From Magnolia sinica (taxonomy: Eukaryota > Streptophyta > Magnoliopsida > Magnoliales > Magnoliaceae), in assembly GCF_029962835.1 (NCBI RefSeq), contig NC_080582.1, positions 25,366,032 through 25,430,031 on the forward strand: a DNA stretch of 64,000 nt, written 5' to 3'. This document shows, in pieces, positions 9,253 through 21,272 of this stretch. Position numbers and translations under genes: made by a program. Position 1 is the stretch's first letter. Each line of letters opens with the position of its first letter. The notes beneath the pieces are model-generated. The model saw only the letters and a program-made list of their open reading frames with translations. It made no database searches and was not told the origin of the DNA.

Positions 9253-12200
9253 GCTGACAACCCATGGACGCAGCAGTGTCCTACGCTAGCCGTGGGCGGA
9301 TGGGCAGGGACCATGGGTCCCAGCCGTGGGCCCCACCGTGTTGTGTGTGGAACATCAAAATCGTGAATTTTGTGGGCCCCCCTTCTAACTGTGGGCCACC
9401 CCAAAATCAGTCGTATACATAGTTCAGGTGGCCCACGTCATAGGAAACAATGGGATTGAACGGCTGCCATTGAAACTGTAAGACCCGTGTCCTAATCCGT
9501 ACTGTTTCGTTGGCTTCTGCGGTCCTTCCGGTCAAATTCCGGCAACTTTCGCACCGTATCCGACGTTTGCACGCGATCCTAAGCCAGGTCCCGCACACCG
9601 ATGTCGCCTCGATCCGAAACTTGTATCATAGCGACCGCGTCGTCGCCGCGGTTCCAACGCCGTGACTTGCGTACCAAACCGATAACCAGGCTAGGAGATG
9701 TAGGCCAATGTTTGTTTCGAAGAAACACCGCGCGTTGCAAATATTGAGAGAATCTCTACGATATGTCCAATCAATCAATCAATCAATGTCAAGTCAAGTC
9801 AAGTCACACCTTACCCAAGTACTACAACCCATCCCTCTTTCTCCATAAAGTCAACTCTCTCTCTCTCTTCACCCATTCCTCTTTTCCCAAAATTTCAACC
9901 CAACCCATACCTTTCCTTACATCACCCATCACCCATCACACCTCACCCATCCATATCACTCCCATCCTCTCATTCTCTCTCTCATTTCTCAAATCTCCCA
10001 AGCAACATCCCACATCCAAGCTTCCTCTCTCCCAAACCACAAGTGTGGCCCACCCTCTCATCTTTCATCCACACCATCAATCTCCCATCAACCTCCATCA
10101 AAAGGCAAGCTAAGGAGAAGAAGGAAGATAAGGTGGGTGATTTACTATTGATTTTTAATTGATGGCCCACTTGTGATGGGACCCAATCTAATGTATGTGT
10201 TGTAGTCATAAGAGGGGCCCATAGTGGCGGGGCCCCACCACTATACCGATCTCTCTCTCCTTCTCTCTATCTCTCTCTTTCCTTTTCCTTGTTGATGGCC
10301 CACCTAATATGTGTGTATGTGGCCCACCATGAAGCATGCATTCTATCTAGGCCATCCACCGAGTGGTCCACATGGTCATCCGTTTGGACATGCCTGATCA
10401 ACGGAAAACACAAATGTCGGATTGATCAAGTGGGCCACGTTCATGTGGGACCCACCTTGATGTGTGGGCCACGTACAGGTGGGACCCACCACAATGATGT
10501 GTTTTTTTTATGCCGTCTAGCGTCCCTGGACGCTGGACGTGCTGGTGGCTACAAGGAGCGCGTGTACTAACAGGGTGTGTGTACTTTCAAGCTACCAAAA
10601 AAAGAGAGGAAAAATGGGCTTTTGGGATGGGCCACGCATGCAGGCCCCACCTTGATATATGGGACTGATCCACACCGTCTATCTTGTAAGCCCCGTATCC
10701 TAGACAGTACTGTTCCATAGACTTCTGCGGTCTTTCCGGTCGAATTTCGGCAACCTTCGACCCTTAACCGGTATTTGCGTGCGACCCTGATTCTCATGCC
10801 GTCAACCCAAGTCGACTCAACCCATGACTTGTACCTTAGCGACCGCGTCGTCGCCGTGGTTCTGATTCCGCGACTCGCGCGTCGAGGCGATACCGTGGTT
10901 GGGAGATGTGGGCTAGCGTTCGGTGCGAGAAAAACGCCGTGCGTGCGAATCCCGAGAGAATCTCTACAAGATGTCACATCAATCAATCAACCCATCAATC
11001 CCATCATGTCAAGTACACATCACCTTTCACCCATCCCCAAGCAATCCCCAAAGTCAAAAGTTCTTACACAAGCCCATACCTTCTCTTACAACTTTTGCCA
11101 CAAAAGTCAAAAAAAGGGGCTCTTACGCCCATCACTCACTCCATCACACATCTATCACCCATCCCTCTCCCTTTTCAAGTCTCTCTCTCTTTCATTTTCA
11201 ACTCATTCCCAAGCAAGAGAGCACCATCTGTCCAAGCCCTCCCATGGAGAGAAAAATGCATATGTGAGGCCCACCTTTCCATCCCTAGATCTCCCATCCT
11301 AGCCATCTATTTCTCATCTTCCTCCATCAAAGAGAAGCACAAGGAGCTAAGGAAGCCAAGGGAGCAAGAAGATCAAGTGGTGGGTGCTTTGATAGGGTAG
11401 TTTTTAATGTTTTTAAGATGGGCCAAGTGAGGCCAAGCGATCAATGGTTTGGATCTCACTTTGGACCCTAAGATGTGGCCGATGGCCCACTTGGATCATC
11501 ATGATCATTCCATGATGGGGCCATTCTCCATGGACCCCATCATGATGTTTATTTTTCTTGCATACTTAGGGTCATCTAGACCGTCTAATCTAGTGGAGAA
11601 GGGATCTCCACCGTTGGATTTTGATTTAATGGGCCCATATGTAATGGGACCCACTTGATGTATGATTTAGTGCAAGGGAGGGCCCATAGTGCCGGGGTCC
11701 CCACACGGGTCTCACTCTCTATCTCTCTCTCCCTCTCTATTTCTTTTTTTATGTGTGATGATAATGAGGTTGTGTGGCCCACTTGAATGGACCCCACCAC
11801 GAGGTATGTATTCTACCCAAACCATCTACAAGTGGGGCCCACTTTATGTGTATTGTACCCACACCATACTCCATTTGGTGGCCCACCTAAGCAGGGACCA
11901 CCTCAATGCGTGTGACGGACCAAACCATCTAGCGTCTCTGGACGCTGGACAAAAGGAAAAATGCAAATATCAGCTTCTTCCCAAGCTTTGGGGTGGCCCA
12001 CTCATGTAGGCCCCACCTTAATGCATGTATTTAATCCACGCCGTCCATTCCCTTCTCAACCCCATTTCAGGCGTTGAACCGAAATACAGAGTCAATCCGA
12101 GGTTCTGGCGGGCCACACCATATCAAATGGTGGTTTTCACCATTGAAGCCTTCCCTGAAATTATTATACGCCGAAATATGTCTAATATTGGACTTGTTTT

Positions 12201-12308
12201 GCTCGTGTTGAGCCATGGAAAGCCATTGGACAGAGTGGATTTTCAAAATGTGGGCCCCACCTGCGAAAACCACAGAAAAAGCTGAAAATTAAAAAAATTA
12301 AAAATGCA

Positions 12309-12334
12309 ACAGCAGCAGCAGGCGCTGCTGCTGT
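12309..12334. repeat. Hairpin in element C
   Basis: ACAGCAGCAGC, loop AGGC, GCTGCTGCTGT: an 11-bp perfect stem followed by GTCAGACGGTAGC. The loop is identical to that in A. Confidence 0.75.
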
Positions 12335-12783
12335 GTCAGACGGTAGCAGGCGCTGCCTGCGCACAGCGTCCAGGTGGACGGGCGAGCGGACAGCCAAGCA
12401 TGGCTATAGCCTTGGGCCCCACCTTGATGTTTATCTATCATCTAACCCGTTCATAGGCTGGGCCACCCCTTGACGTGGGCCCACTCCAAAAATCAGCCTG
12501 ATCTAAGGCTCAGGTGGCCCACACCGTATGAAACAGTGGGATTGAACCTCTACCTTTGAAACCCTTTTTAGGTCCACAAAAGTTTTGGATCAGGGTGAAA
12601 TTTGTTTTCACCCTTCATCTAGGTCTACTTGACCTTATCAACGGGTTGGATGGGGTATAAACATTATGGTGGGCCCCACATGGAGCCACAGTGATATATG
12701 TATTTTATTGCCACCGTCCAGCCGGACGGTGGAGGCTGCTGTGATGTTTGTGTTTTATCCCCACCGTCTAGGGACGGTGGGCA

Positions 12784-12905
12784 TGTTGTGTGCGTGTGCG
12801 TGTGTGTGGGCGTGTGTGTGTGTATATATATATAATATTATATTTTATATAATATTGTATGTAGTATATATATATATTATATTATATATTATATTATATA
12901 TAATA
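12784..12905. repeat. TG/TA microsatellite in element C
   Basis: A (GTGTGC/GTGTGT)n run passes into long TATATA/ATATTA tracts. It lies between a GGGACGGTGG module and the GGCCCAT array. It is absent from the corresponding place in A and B as far as I can see. Confidence 0.85.
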
Positions 12906-12910
12906 CACTG

Positions 12911-13290
12911 GTGGTGGGAGGCCCACCTCAGTTACTTGTGGCCCATGGTTGAGGCCCTCTTTGATATATATGTAAGGCCCATGGGTCGAGGCCCATTTGA
13001 TGTATTAGGGGCCCATGGGTTAAGGCCCAGTAAGATATATTGGGGCCTATGGGTTGAGGCCCATTTGATGTACATATAAGGCCCAATTGGTGTGGCCCAT
13101 TTGATACACATAAGACCCATGAGATTAGGCCCATTTGATGCATTTTAAGGCCCACGGGTTATGGCCCATTGCAATGTACATAAGGCCCATTGGTGCGGCC
13201 CATTGATGTGGCCCACTTGATGAATATAAGGCCCATATGATATGGCCCATTTGATGTATTTAAGGCCCAATGGATGTACCTAAGGTCCAT
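12911..13290. repeat. Degenerate GGCCCAT array in element C
   Basis: Roughly a dozen units built from (A)GGCCCAT, a short spacer, TTGATGTA and TATAAGGCCCA, spaced about 15-35 bases apart. Minus-strand frames through it give repeated MGLxxIKWA peptides, which are translation artefacts of the array. Confidence 0.8.
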
Positions 13291-13334
13291 TGCAATGTAC
13301 AATCCCAACATAGGTTATGTAGTAATATTTATGA

Positions 13335-14723
13335 TAGTCGTGCCTTGGGAGCAATGTTGGTTTGACGTCCACATTGCAAGTATAATGTTGGTTAAATGTC
13401 TGCATTATGCCTTTCCCGAGGGCCCATTGTTAGGCTCGTACGTCTAATGTGTAGGCCGTTTAGGCCCATCTTTGTTATGAACATCATCCATCCCATATAA
13501 CATGTTTAGTTCCATGATTCATGATCATATGCATCATACGTATGCTTGATATGAGAAATGACTGATCATAGCATATGCCTTCGGGCAGATTGTTTAGGGG
13601 CTCCCGGATAGGGGGTGTTGCCCTACATGAGCGCACGATACGCGCAGGACTGCTGCATGACTGGATAGTGTGATTCATGCATTCGCATTGTGTGATATGG
13701 TACTGTACGCCCTAGCGACATCAGGGTCGTAGCCTCCACAGGCGTATCGTGGTTGGCAGGATTGGATACCAAAAATCTTGTTCTACATGGGGTGCTATAG
13801 ATATCCCTGGGTGAAAGTCCCTAAACCCTTATGGTACCAAGAGGTTGCTCCAACGTCTAGACCGAGTGGGTGCATGAGCGCTGAGCACCGATTACCAGAC
13901 AGTTGCGCTTTCCACTTTGTCGTGGTCGGTTGGAAGGGGGTGCGACCTTACCAGCCCGAGAGGAGGGGGGAAAGGTAGGCTGAGTGTGACCAACTCGAGG
14001 AATGGGTCCGCTATTGACGAGCCGAGCCCGATATTGGCAGGCGGATAGTGAGGTCTTTTCCACTCACCTTATTGCGCTCGATGGGGCGGCAATCTGGCTT
14101 GGAGTGTATTAGACCCCGGTGATATCTCAGATTTTGAGCTGTATTGATGTGGACTTAGATAAGGATTTGTATGCTTGAGTTGCATTTCACATTTCATGGC
14201 CTTGGTAGGGCCGACATCATTCATGCTTTGCACCGCATGGCCTTGGTACGACTATGGTATTCCTGGCTTTCATCAGCATGTTCCGCATTACTCTGATATT
14301 ACATAACTACATTACCACCTTGAGCATACACTTTCACCACCCTCTAAGCTTTCTATAAGCTTATGCACGACCGTTACGTGCAGGTGACGTTGGATCGCAG
14401 TAGCGCTGAGACTTGGGCGCGTGGCAGATCATTTTAGAGTTTTTATTCATCTTCATTGTATTTCCCTTTATGCTTATTGTACTTGTAAAGTTTTTGATCA
14501 TAGTGGAAATGTGATGGAGTTTTTAGTTGTTGTTGTGGGTTATGCCTTTGGTTATGCTTATTACGAATCAAACTGATGTTGAAAATCCTCCTCGTAGTAT
14601 CTCAGGATCGGAACCTGGCGAATGGGCGCTGGGAGTCGAGAATGGGGTTCTACGGAGGCTGTCGGCCCCGGATTCGGTGATCGAGAATTTTGTGAGCTCG
14701 GTTTCCGAGTTTGGGGCGTGACA
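13335..14723 (+). repeat. Conserved 3' block of the A-D element family (reference copy in C)
   Basis: This block is shared, in order, by C (13335-14723), B (about 16095-17529), A (about 18290-19709) and D (about 32505 to 33656 plus 47352-47918). Landmarks are GGGAGCAATG; CATCATACGTATGC; CCCTAGCGACATCAGGG; AGACCGAGTGG; a pair of CATGGCCTTGGTA(C/G)G words; CTAAGCTTTxTATAAGCTTATG; TGTATTTCCCTTT; and CCCAGGATCGGAACCTGG close to the end. No convincing protein is encoded. TATAAGCTTATG-type and TGTATTTCCC words could be R/U5 processing signals, but that is not demonstrated. Confidence 0.75.
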
Positions 14724-14978
14724 TATCCTGTTACCCAGATCATTTTAACCATTAAGCCAAAATTTGAGACCAATATGATAATCATGCAGGCCATACCATA
14801 GGAAATAGTAATTGTTACCGTTAAAAAACCCACCCGACGATTTTACCCCCAAAAAATACCCAATATTGGGCTTGTTTCGTCAATATTGAGCCATGGGATG
14901 TAATGCCTAGGATGGATTTTCCTGATGCGGGCCCCACATGGGAAAAACCGCAGAATTTCTTTTTTAAAAAAAAATTAA

Positions 14979-15000
14979 GGCAGCAGCATCTGCTGCTGCC
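14979..15000. repeat. Hairpin in element B
   Basis: GGCAGCAGCA, loop TC, TGCTGCTGCC: a 10-bp perfect stem followed by GCTGTCAGAGCG, at the equivalent place in the element. Confidence 0.75.
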
Positions 15001-15760
15001 GCTGTCAGAGCGCACGCACGCAGCGTGCTGGCAGGCGGACGACCGGCTGGGCCTCACGGCTCCAGCTGTGGGCCCCCATCGTGATGCGTTTCGAACATCA
15101 ACACCTTGCATTTGATGGGTCCCCTTTGTCCACGGGACGTCCCCAAAAATCAGCCGTATACGGAACTCAAGTGGGCCACACCATCTAAAATCATGTGAAG
15201 ACATGCCAAAAACATATAAAACCACTTGTGGGGCCTACCTGAAATTTGGACGCGGCTGAAACTTGGTCTGAACCCTCAGCCAGGTGGGACACACACAATG
15301 GGTGGACTGGATTTGTGAACCACATCACGGTGGGCCCTAGTCCACTTGATTTCATGAATAGATTGGATAACAATAAACGTTACCATGGCCCATGGTCCAC
15401 GTGAACTGTTTAGATGGCAAACAAACATCACAGTGGGCCCTACCCAAGGTCCACGTGACCTTATGAATAGGTTGGATTGCAAATAAATATTACAGTGTGC
15501 CCTACCCAAGGTCCACGTGACCTTATTAATAGGTTGGATTGCAAATAAATATTACAATGGGCCCTACCTAAGGTCCCCGTGGCCTTATGATCAGTTGGGT
15601 GGAAAAATAACCTTAGGTTGGGTGGAAAATAAACATTATGGTAGGCCCCACTTGGGACCCACTTAAGTATATATTGTGATCCACACCCTCCATTAGTGTG
15701 GGTCCTACCATGATGTATATGTTTCATCCAACCGTCCAATCATTTTGGAAAATATTTTAA

Positions 15761-16050
15761 GGCCGTGTGATAAGGCCCATATTGGTGTGTTTGTGGGCGG
15801 TCTGTTGAGGCCCACCTTGATGTATTAGTGGTCCTTGTTGAGGCCCACTTTGATTTGTATAGGGCCCATATTATGAGTCCCATTGTGATGTATGCAAAGC
15901 CCATGTGACTAGGCCCATGTTGATGCATTTGTGGCCCGTCATTGAGGCCCACCTTGATATGTATATACGAGACCCATGTATGAGGCCCATTTGATGTACT
16001 GGAGGCCGATGGGTCAAGGCCCAATAGGACGTACATAAGGCCCAATGTAG
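15761..16050. repeat. Degenerate GGCCCAT array in element B
   Basis: Same unit words as in C (AGGCCCA, TTGATGTA, TATAAGGCCC), ending just before the shared CCTTGGGAGCAATAATGG block. Confidence 0.8.
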
Positions 16051-18012
16051 TGTAATTCCACCATGGTATATGTGTTGATTTTGTAGTGGGCTACGCCTTG
16101 GGAGCAATAATGGTTTGACATCCACATTGAATGGATAATGTTGGTTAAATGTCCCCATTATAACTCTCCCTAAGGCCCACGGATAGGCCCATATTTGTGG
16201 TAAGTAGGCCGTCTAGGCCCATCTCCGTTATACACAGAGCTCATCTCTTTATACATGTTTAGTATAGATCCATGATTCATGATCATTCACATCATATGTA
16301 TGCCAAATGTGAGGAGTGACCGATCATAGCATATGCCTTTGGGTGGACTGTTTATGGGCTCCCTGATAGGCGGAGTTGCCCCATATAAGTGCATGGTACA
16401 TGCAGGACTGTTGCATGACTGATAGTGTGACTCATGCACTTGCATTTGTGTGATTGTAGTTACTATATGCCCTAGCGACATCAGGGCCATAGCCTCCACA
16501 GACACATCGTGGATGGCAGGATTGGATATCGAAAATATTTGGTTCTAGCATACGGGCGCCATAGATGTCCCTGGGTGAAAATCCCTAAACCCGATGGTAC
16601 CAGAGGATGACTCCAACATTGAGACCGAGTGGATACACGAGCGCGCGAGGGCCGTATACCAGTAGGTCGCGTCTCCCACTGTGTCGTGGTCGGTTGGAAA
16701 GGGGCGTGACCTTACCCGCCTGAGTGAAGGGCCAATTTCTAGGTTGAGTTTGACCAGCTTGAGGAATCGGTTTGCTATCGACGAGCCGGGCCCGATATTG
16801 GCAGGCGGATAGTGAGGTCTCTTCCACCCTCCTAGTTATGCATCCGGATAGGGGCGACAAGCTGGCGTAGAGTGTACTTGACCCCGGTGTTATCCATACT
16901 AAGAACGGCACTGATTTGATGCTTTAGTGAGGAGCTACATTGATATGTGGATGAGGATTGACATGCTTGACTTGCATTCTGCATCGCATGGCCTTGGTGT
17001 GGCCGATCGTATTCATGTTTTGCACCGTATGGCCTTGGTACGGCTGATTGCATACATATATTCATTAGTATGATTCCACACTTCTCTGACCTTGCATCCC
17101 GAGCACGTTCATATTGCGCACACACTTACACCACCCTCTAAGCTTTTTATAAGCTTATGCATGATAGATGCGTGCAGGTGACACCAGGTCGCAATCGTAG
17201 CATAGCAGCAGCAGGAGTGTGCGGTTGAGCCTTTGGAGTTTTTACTATTCGCATTATCTTGTATTTCCCTTCAGACGCATTGTACTTAAAGTTTTTTTAT
17301 CATAATGGATTTTGTGATGGTGTTCTTGTGGTTATTGTTCGTGGGTTATGCTTTTGGTTATGCTCATTATAATTGAACTGATGATTTAAAATCCTCCTTG
17401 TAGCATCCCAGGATCGGAACCTGGTGTATAGGTACCGGGAGCCGAGAATGGGATACTGCGGAGGCTGTTGGCGCCAGATTCGGCGATCGGGAATTTTATG
17501 ATCCCGGTTTCTGAGTTTGGGGCGTGACAGAAACTCTTTTGGGTGTCACAGAAGTTCTGGACCATTGTGAAATTTGTTTTCCCTCTTCATCTGGCTCTAT
17601 GTGACCTTATCAATAGATTGGATAGCATATAAACATTATGGTGGGCCCCACGTGGGACCCACCAATGATGTAGGTGTTTCATCACACCATCGTCCAGTGG
17701 TGTGGACGATGGGACCCCCAATGATGTATGTGTTTTATTCACACCACCATCCAGTGGTGTAGACGGTGGGACCCACCATGATGCATGTGTTGCATCCAAT
17801 CTGTCCAACCATTTTGAAAGCTTATTTTAGGGCTTGAGACTAAAAATAAGGCAAATCTAGGATTAGGTGGACCACACTATAGAAATCAGTGGGTTTGACC
17901 GTCCACCATTAAAACCCCTTTCAAGTCATTGTGACCTTATGATTAGATTAGATGGGAAATAAATGTTATCGTGGGCCTTGGAAATTTTAATGGTGGAAAT
18001 CATTATCACCAC

Positions 18013-18245
18013 TTATCTTGGGTATGGCCCATTTGATATGCAGGGGGCCCCAATTGGTGTGGCCCATTTGATATACATATGGCCCATGTGATGTGGCCCA
18101 TTTGCCATATGAGGGCCCATTGTGATGTATTCAAAGGCCCATGGGATATGGCCCATTGCAATGTACATAAGGCCCATTGATGCGGCCCATTTGATGTATC
18201 TGAGGCCCATGGGTCGAGGCTCAAAGAGATGTATATAGGTCCATT
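18013..18245. repeat. Degenerate GGCCCAT array in element A
   Basis: Same units as in B and C, ending just before CCTTGGGAACAATGGTGG. Confidence 0.8.
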
Positions 18246-19714
18246 GTAATGTGTGATTTCATCGTGGTATATATATAATGATGTTTATGGTAGGTCGTGC
18301 CTTGGGAACAATGGTGGTTTGACGTCCACATTGTAAGAATAATGTTGGTTAAATGTCCGCATTATAACTCTCCCGAGGGCCCATTGATAGGCCCGTACTT
18401 GTTGTGTGTAGGCCTTCTAGGCCCATCTGTGTTGTAAGGATAATTCATTACTTTATAACATGCTTAGTATAATTCCATGATTCATACCCATAGCATCATA
18501 TGTATGCTTAATATTTTGATCATAGCATAAGCCGTTGGGCTAAGACATTACGGGACTCCTTATGAGATGAAGTGCCCTACATGAGCGCGCGGTATGCATG
18601 AGATTGCTGCATGATTTGACGGTGTGACTCATGCATCTCGCATATGTGTGACTTGATCATTGTACGCCCTAGCGACATCAGGGTCGTGGCTCCATAGGTA
18701 CATCATGGATGGCCGTATCGGATACCGAAAATACTTGGTTCTAGCACTGTGGACACTTAGGATGTCCTTGGGTGAAAATCCTAGAACCTTTTTGGTACTA
18801 GGAGTTGCTCCAATATCTAGACCGAGTGGATACACGAGCGCCCAGTGCCGAATATCAGTAGGCCGCGTCTCTCACTGTGTCATGGTCAGTTGGAAGGGCG
18901 TGTGGCCTTATCCGCCCAAGTGAGGGGGCTATAAGCTAGGCTGAGTTTGACTAGCTCACAAATGAGTTCGTTATCGACGAGCCAGGTAGGTATTGGTAGA
19001 CTACTGGTCAGGTGGATAATGAGGTTTATTCCGCTCGCTGGGCTGTGCGACTAGGGAAGCGGCAGTCAGTGTGGAGTGTACTAGACCCCGTTGATATCCT
19101 AGAGAGAAACTGTACTGATATGTGTACTTAATGAGTACTGGCATGCTTGCCTTACACCTCGCATATGACATTTGGCTACATAGGTCTCGCATCGCATGAC
19201 CTTGGTATGGCTGATAGCATTCATGCCTTGCATCACATAGCTTTGGTACAGCTGATAGCATTCATGGACTTACCGCATATTTCTGCATTACTCTAATAGT
19301 GTATACTTGGCGTTTGCCTTGCGCACACACTTACACCACCCTCTAAGCTTATGTAAGCTTATGCACGATGTTGCGTGCAGGTGGCCTTGGATCGCAGCAG
19401 TGCTGAGGCAGGAGTGCACATCAGATCATTTTGGAGTTTTTGATCACCCTGTATTTCCCTTTCCGCATTGTACTTAAAGTTTTTGATATAGTGGATATGT
19501 AGTGATGTTGTTTTGTGACTTGGTTATGCTTGTGATTATGCTCCATTACAAAAAAAAAATCATAATGAAAATCCTCCTTGTAGGATCCCAGGATCGGAAT
19601 CAGGCACGTGAGTGCTGGGATTTGAGAATGGGGCACTACGGAGGCTGTCAGCGCCAGATTCGGTGATCGGGAATTTTGTGAGCCCATTTTCTGAGTTTGG
19701 GGCGTGACATTGAA

Positions 19715-21272
19715 TGTGATGGCTAATATGCTGGCAGTTATAAATTACATACGTGGTATATAAGTATGGCCCACTTGATGAATGGACAGTCCTAATTTGT
19801 ACATAATTAGGACTTATCTTGTAGATTTGATGAAGCATGTACGCCAAACAGACATAGGTGATAGTTAGCACTCTCTTATGAGCTATTATTATGGGCTTCA
19901 CTGCAACAGCTATAGTCCCTTGGTTTAAAGGATCTGAATTGACATACATGTATGCTCTGTCATCCATGAGAGTATCTTAAGTTGCCTTTTATGTTCGTTT
20001 TGTACCAAAATCAAACCAACTGTGTGGTTCTTAGTCAGTGGTTTTGCATCCACCAAACAAGGACATCTCATTCAATGTTTCATTCACCTTAACTTCCATA
20101 GTAAGGGGTGAAAGGGTGACAACAGATCTAGACTACCAATCTAGTGGTCTATATTATGGGTAGACCACATCTTAAAACTAATTCAAGTGCACAGTCTAGG
20201 TATCACACCCCCAGCTCCCCACTAAATAACTAGTCACATACCAATCCAACCAGTGGTTCGAAAATTGGGCCATCAAGTTGGGCAAAGTAGATGACTGGTA
20301 CCAAGACAACGATGCCCAACCACATACAGAGAACCAATGAGGGTGAATAAAAGACTCAGCAGAGAAGAATCTGCTGAATTATCGATAGTAATCTGCTGAC
20401 CAACTTTGTGTGCATGATCAATTATTAGCTATACCCAAGGGTGGAACTTGCTTTGATACCAAAGTTGATACAGGAATGTTAACCCAACACAAATATTAGA
20501 AGAAAATTTTCTTGCTCCAATGCTTAAGAGAGCAGAAAGTAATGAGGCTTCAAGTGTACAACCAACAACATGCTTAGTTTGATAGAAAATTCTTAAAATA
20601 TATACAATAAAATGACATCCACATGCCTTCAACTAATTGTTGAAAGACTTATTTGCCTTCATCCATAATTTTTCATAGTATTGAAACCTAATATAACCCT
20701 TCAAACATGTCTAATACCTCATCAGCATGTCACACTCGAAATGTGGGAACCATGTCAAATAAGATCACATGGTTGATCGATGAGACCAGTATACATGGAA
20801 AGTAAATCAATTATCATAGCTATCAACTAGAGCAGGAAAATGTGAAACTAGGGGTTTGGAGAAAGGTTATAAAGACAAGAGGCTTAAAAGTTAGCAGAAC
20901 CCATATGAAATATTGGAATATGACTTTAGTAAGAATAGTTATCTAGGCGAGGATTTAATTACAATTGATGGTCGTGAAATTCCTTGAAACACTACGTTTT
21001 GTTACCTTCTCTCGATCATTCAAAAAGATGGAATGGTTGATGTGGTTGTTCCCAATTGAATCAGAACTAGGTGGATGAAGTTGATATGTGCCTCTGTGAA
21101 ATTATGTCCATAGACGAACTGAATCTGTACTTTGAAATAGCAGTACGTACATGAACATGCAACTGTCTATTTATAGTTTTACGTGAACATGAACATGCAA
21201 CTGTCTATTCAATTATTACTTTATTTTTTTCTTAAATTATTATTGTGACTTGTTAGTTTATAGTTGTGAATG
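19715..21272. other. No gene seen
   Basis: This is the continuation of the DNA into which element A inserted, plus unassigned sequence up to the hAT copy. There are only short frames without recognisable domains. A fragment of the GGCCCACTTGATGAATG type at about 19767 suggests old repeat content. If the LRR exon at 7322 belonged to a real gene, its later exons would have to be here; I found none. Confidence 0.45.

Larger units (their letters stand above)
10685..14723 (+). mobile_element. Solo-LTR-like element C (4039 bp), innermost and uninterrupted
   Basis: Begins TGTAAGCCCCGTATCC and ends GGGGCGTGACA. Target duplication TATCT at 10680-10684 versus TATCC at 14724-14728, one transition mismatch. 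Removing C restores a MITE-like phrase matching the equivalent in A at about 8960. As the only unbroken copy it is the best template of the family. It comprises a 5' block with TCTCTAC(A/C)A; a CT-rich zone 10980-11240; GGCCCACC modules; the hairpin 12309-12334; a TG/TA microsatellite; the GGCCCAT array; and a 3' block of about 1.2 kb shared with A, B and D. No coding capacity was recognised. Confidence 0.85.
9477..17529 (+). mobile_element. Solo-LTR-like element B (about 4.0 kb of its own), nested in A
   Basis: Begins TGTAAGACCCGTGTCC and ends GGGGCGTGACA. Target duplication GAAAC at 9472-9476 and 17530-17534, perfect. Removing B rejoins A's sequence as CATTGAAAC/TCTTTTGGG, which matches the intact equivalent in C at about 12555 (TTTGAAACCCTTTTT). 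It is interrupted by element C, so its own sequence is 9477-10684 plus 14729-17529. Domain order is the same as in A. Confidence 0.85.
7778..19709 (+). mobile_element. Solo-LTR-like element A (about 3.9 kb of its own), outermost of a three-layer nest
   Basis: Begins TGTAAGACTCGTATCC at 7778 and ends GGGGCGTGACA at 19709. The 5-bp target duplication TTGAA is at 7773-7777 and 19710-19714, perfect. Element B interrupts it, leaving own sequence 7778-9476 plus 17535-19709. TG...CA ends and a 5-bp duplication are LTR-retrotransposon hallmarks. There are no terminal direct repeats inside and no protein domain, so the simplest reading is a solo LTR of a large gypsy-type element. It has a CT-rich zone, GGCCCACC modules, a hairpin, a GGCCCAT array and a conserved 3' block. 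Confidence 0.8.

Noticed and set aside
10775..11400. Three overlapping plus-strand frames of 114-175 codons
   Set aside because: They are Ser/His/Pro-rich translations of the CT- and TCAATC-rich 5' zone of element C. The same zone in A, B and D gives different, equally meaningless peptides.
12928..13155. Minus-strand frames of the MGLxxIKWA type (also 15740-16158, 18006-18224, 31154-31519)
   Set aside because: They result from the GGCCCAT arrays; frames differ between copies and no start or domain is conserved.
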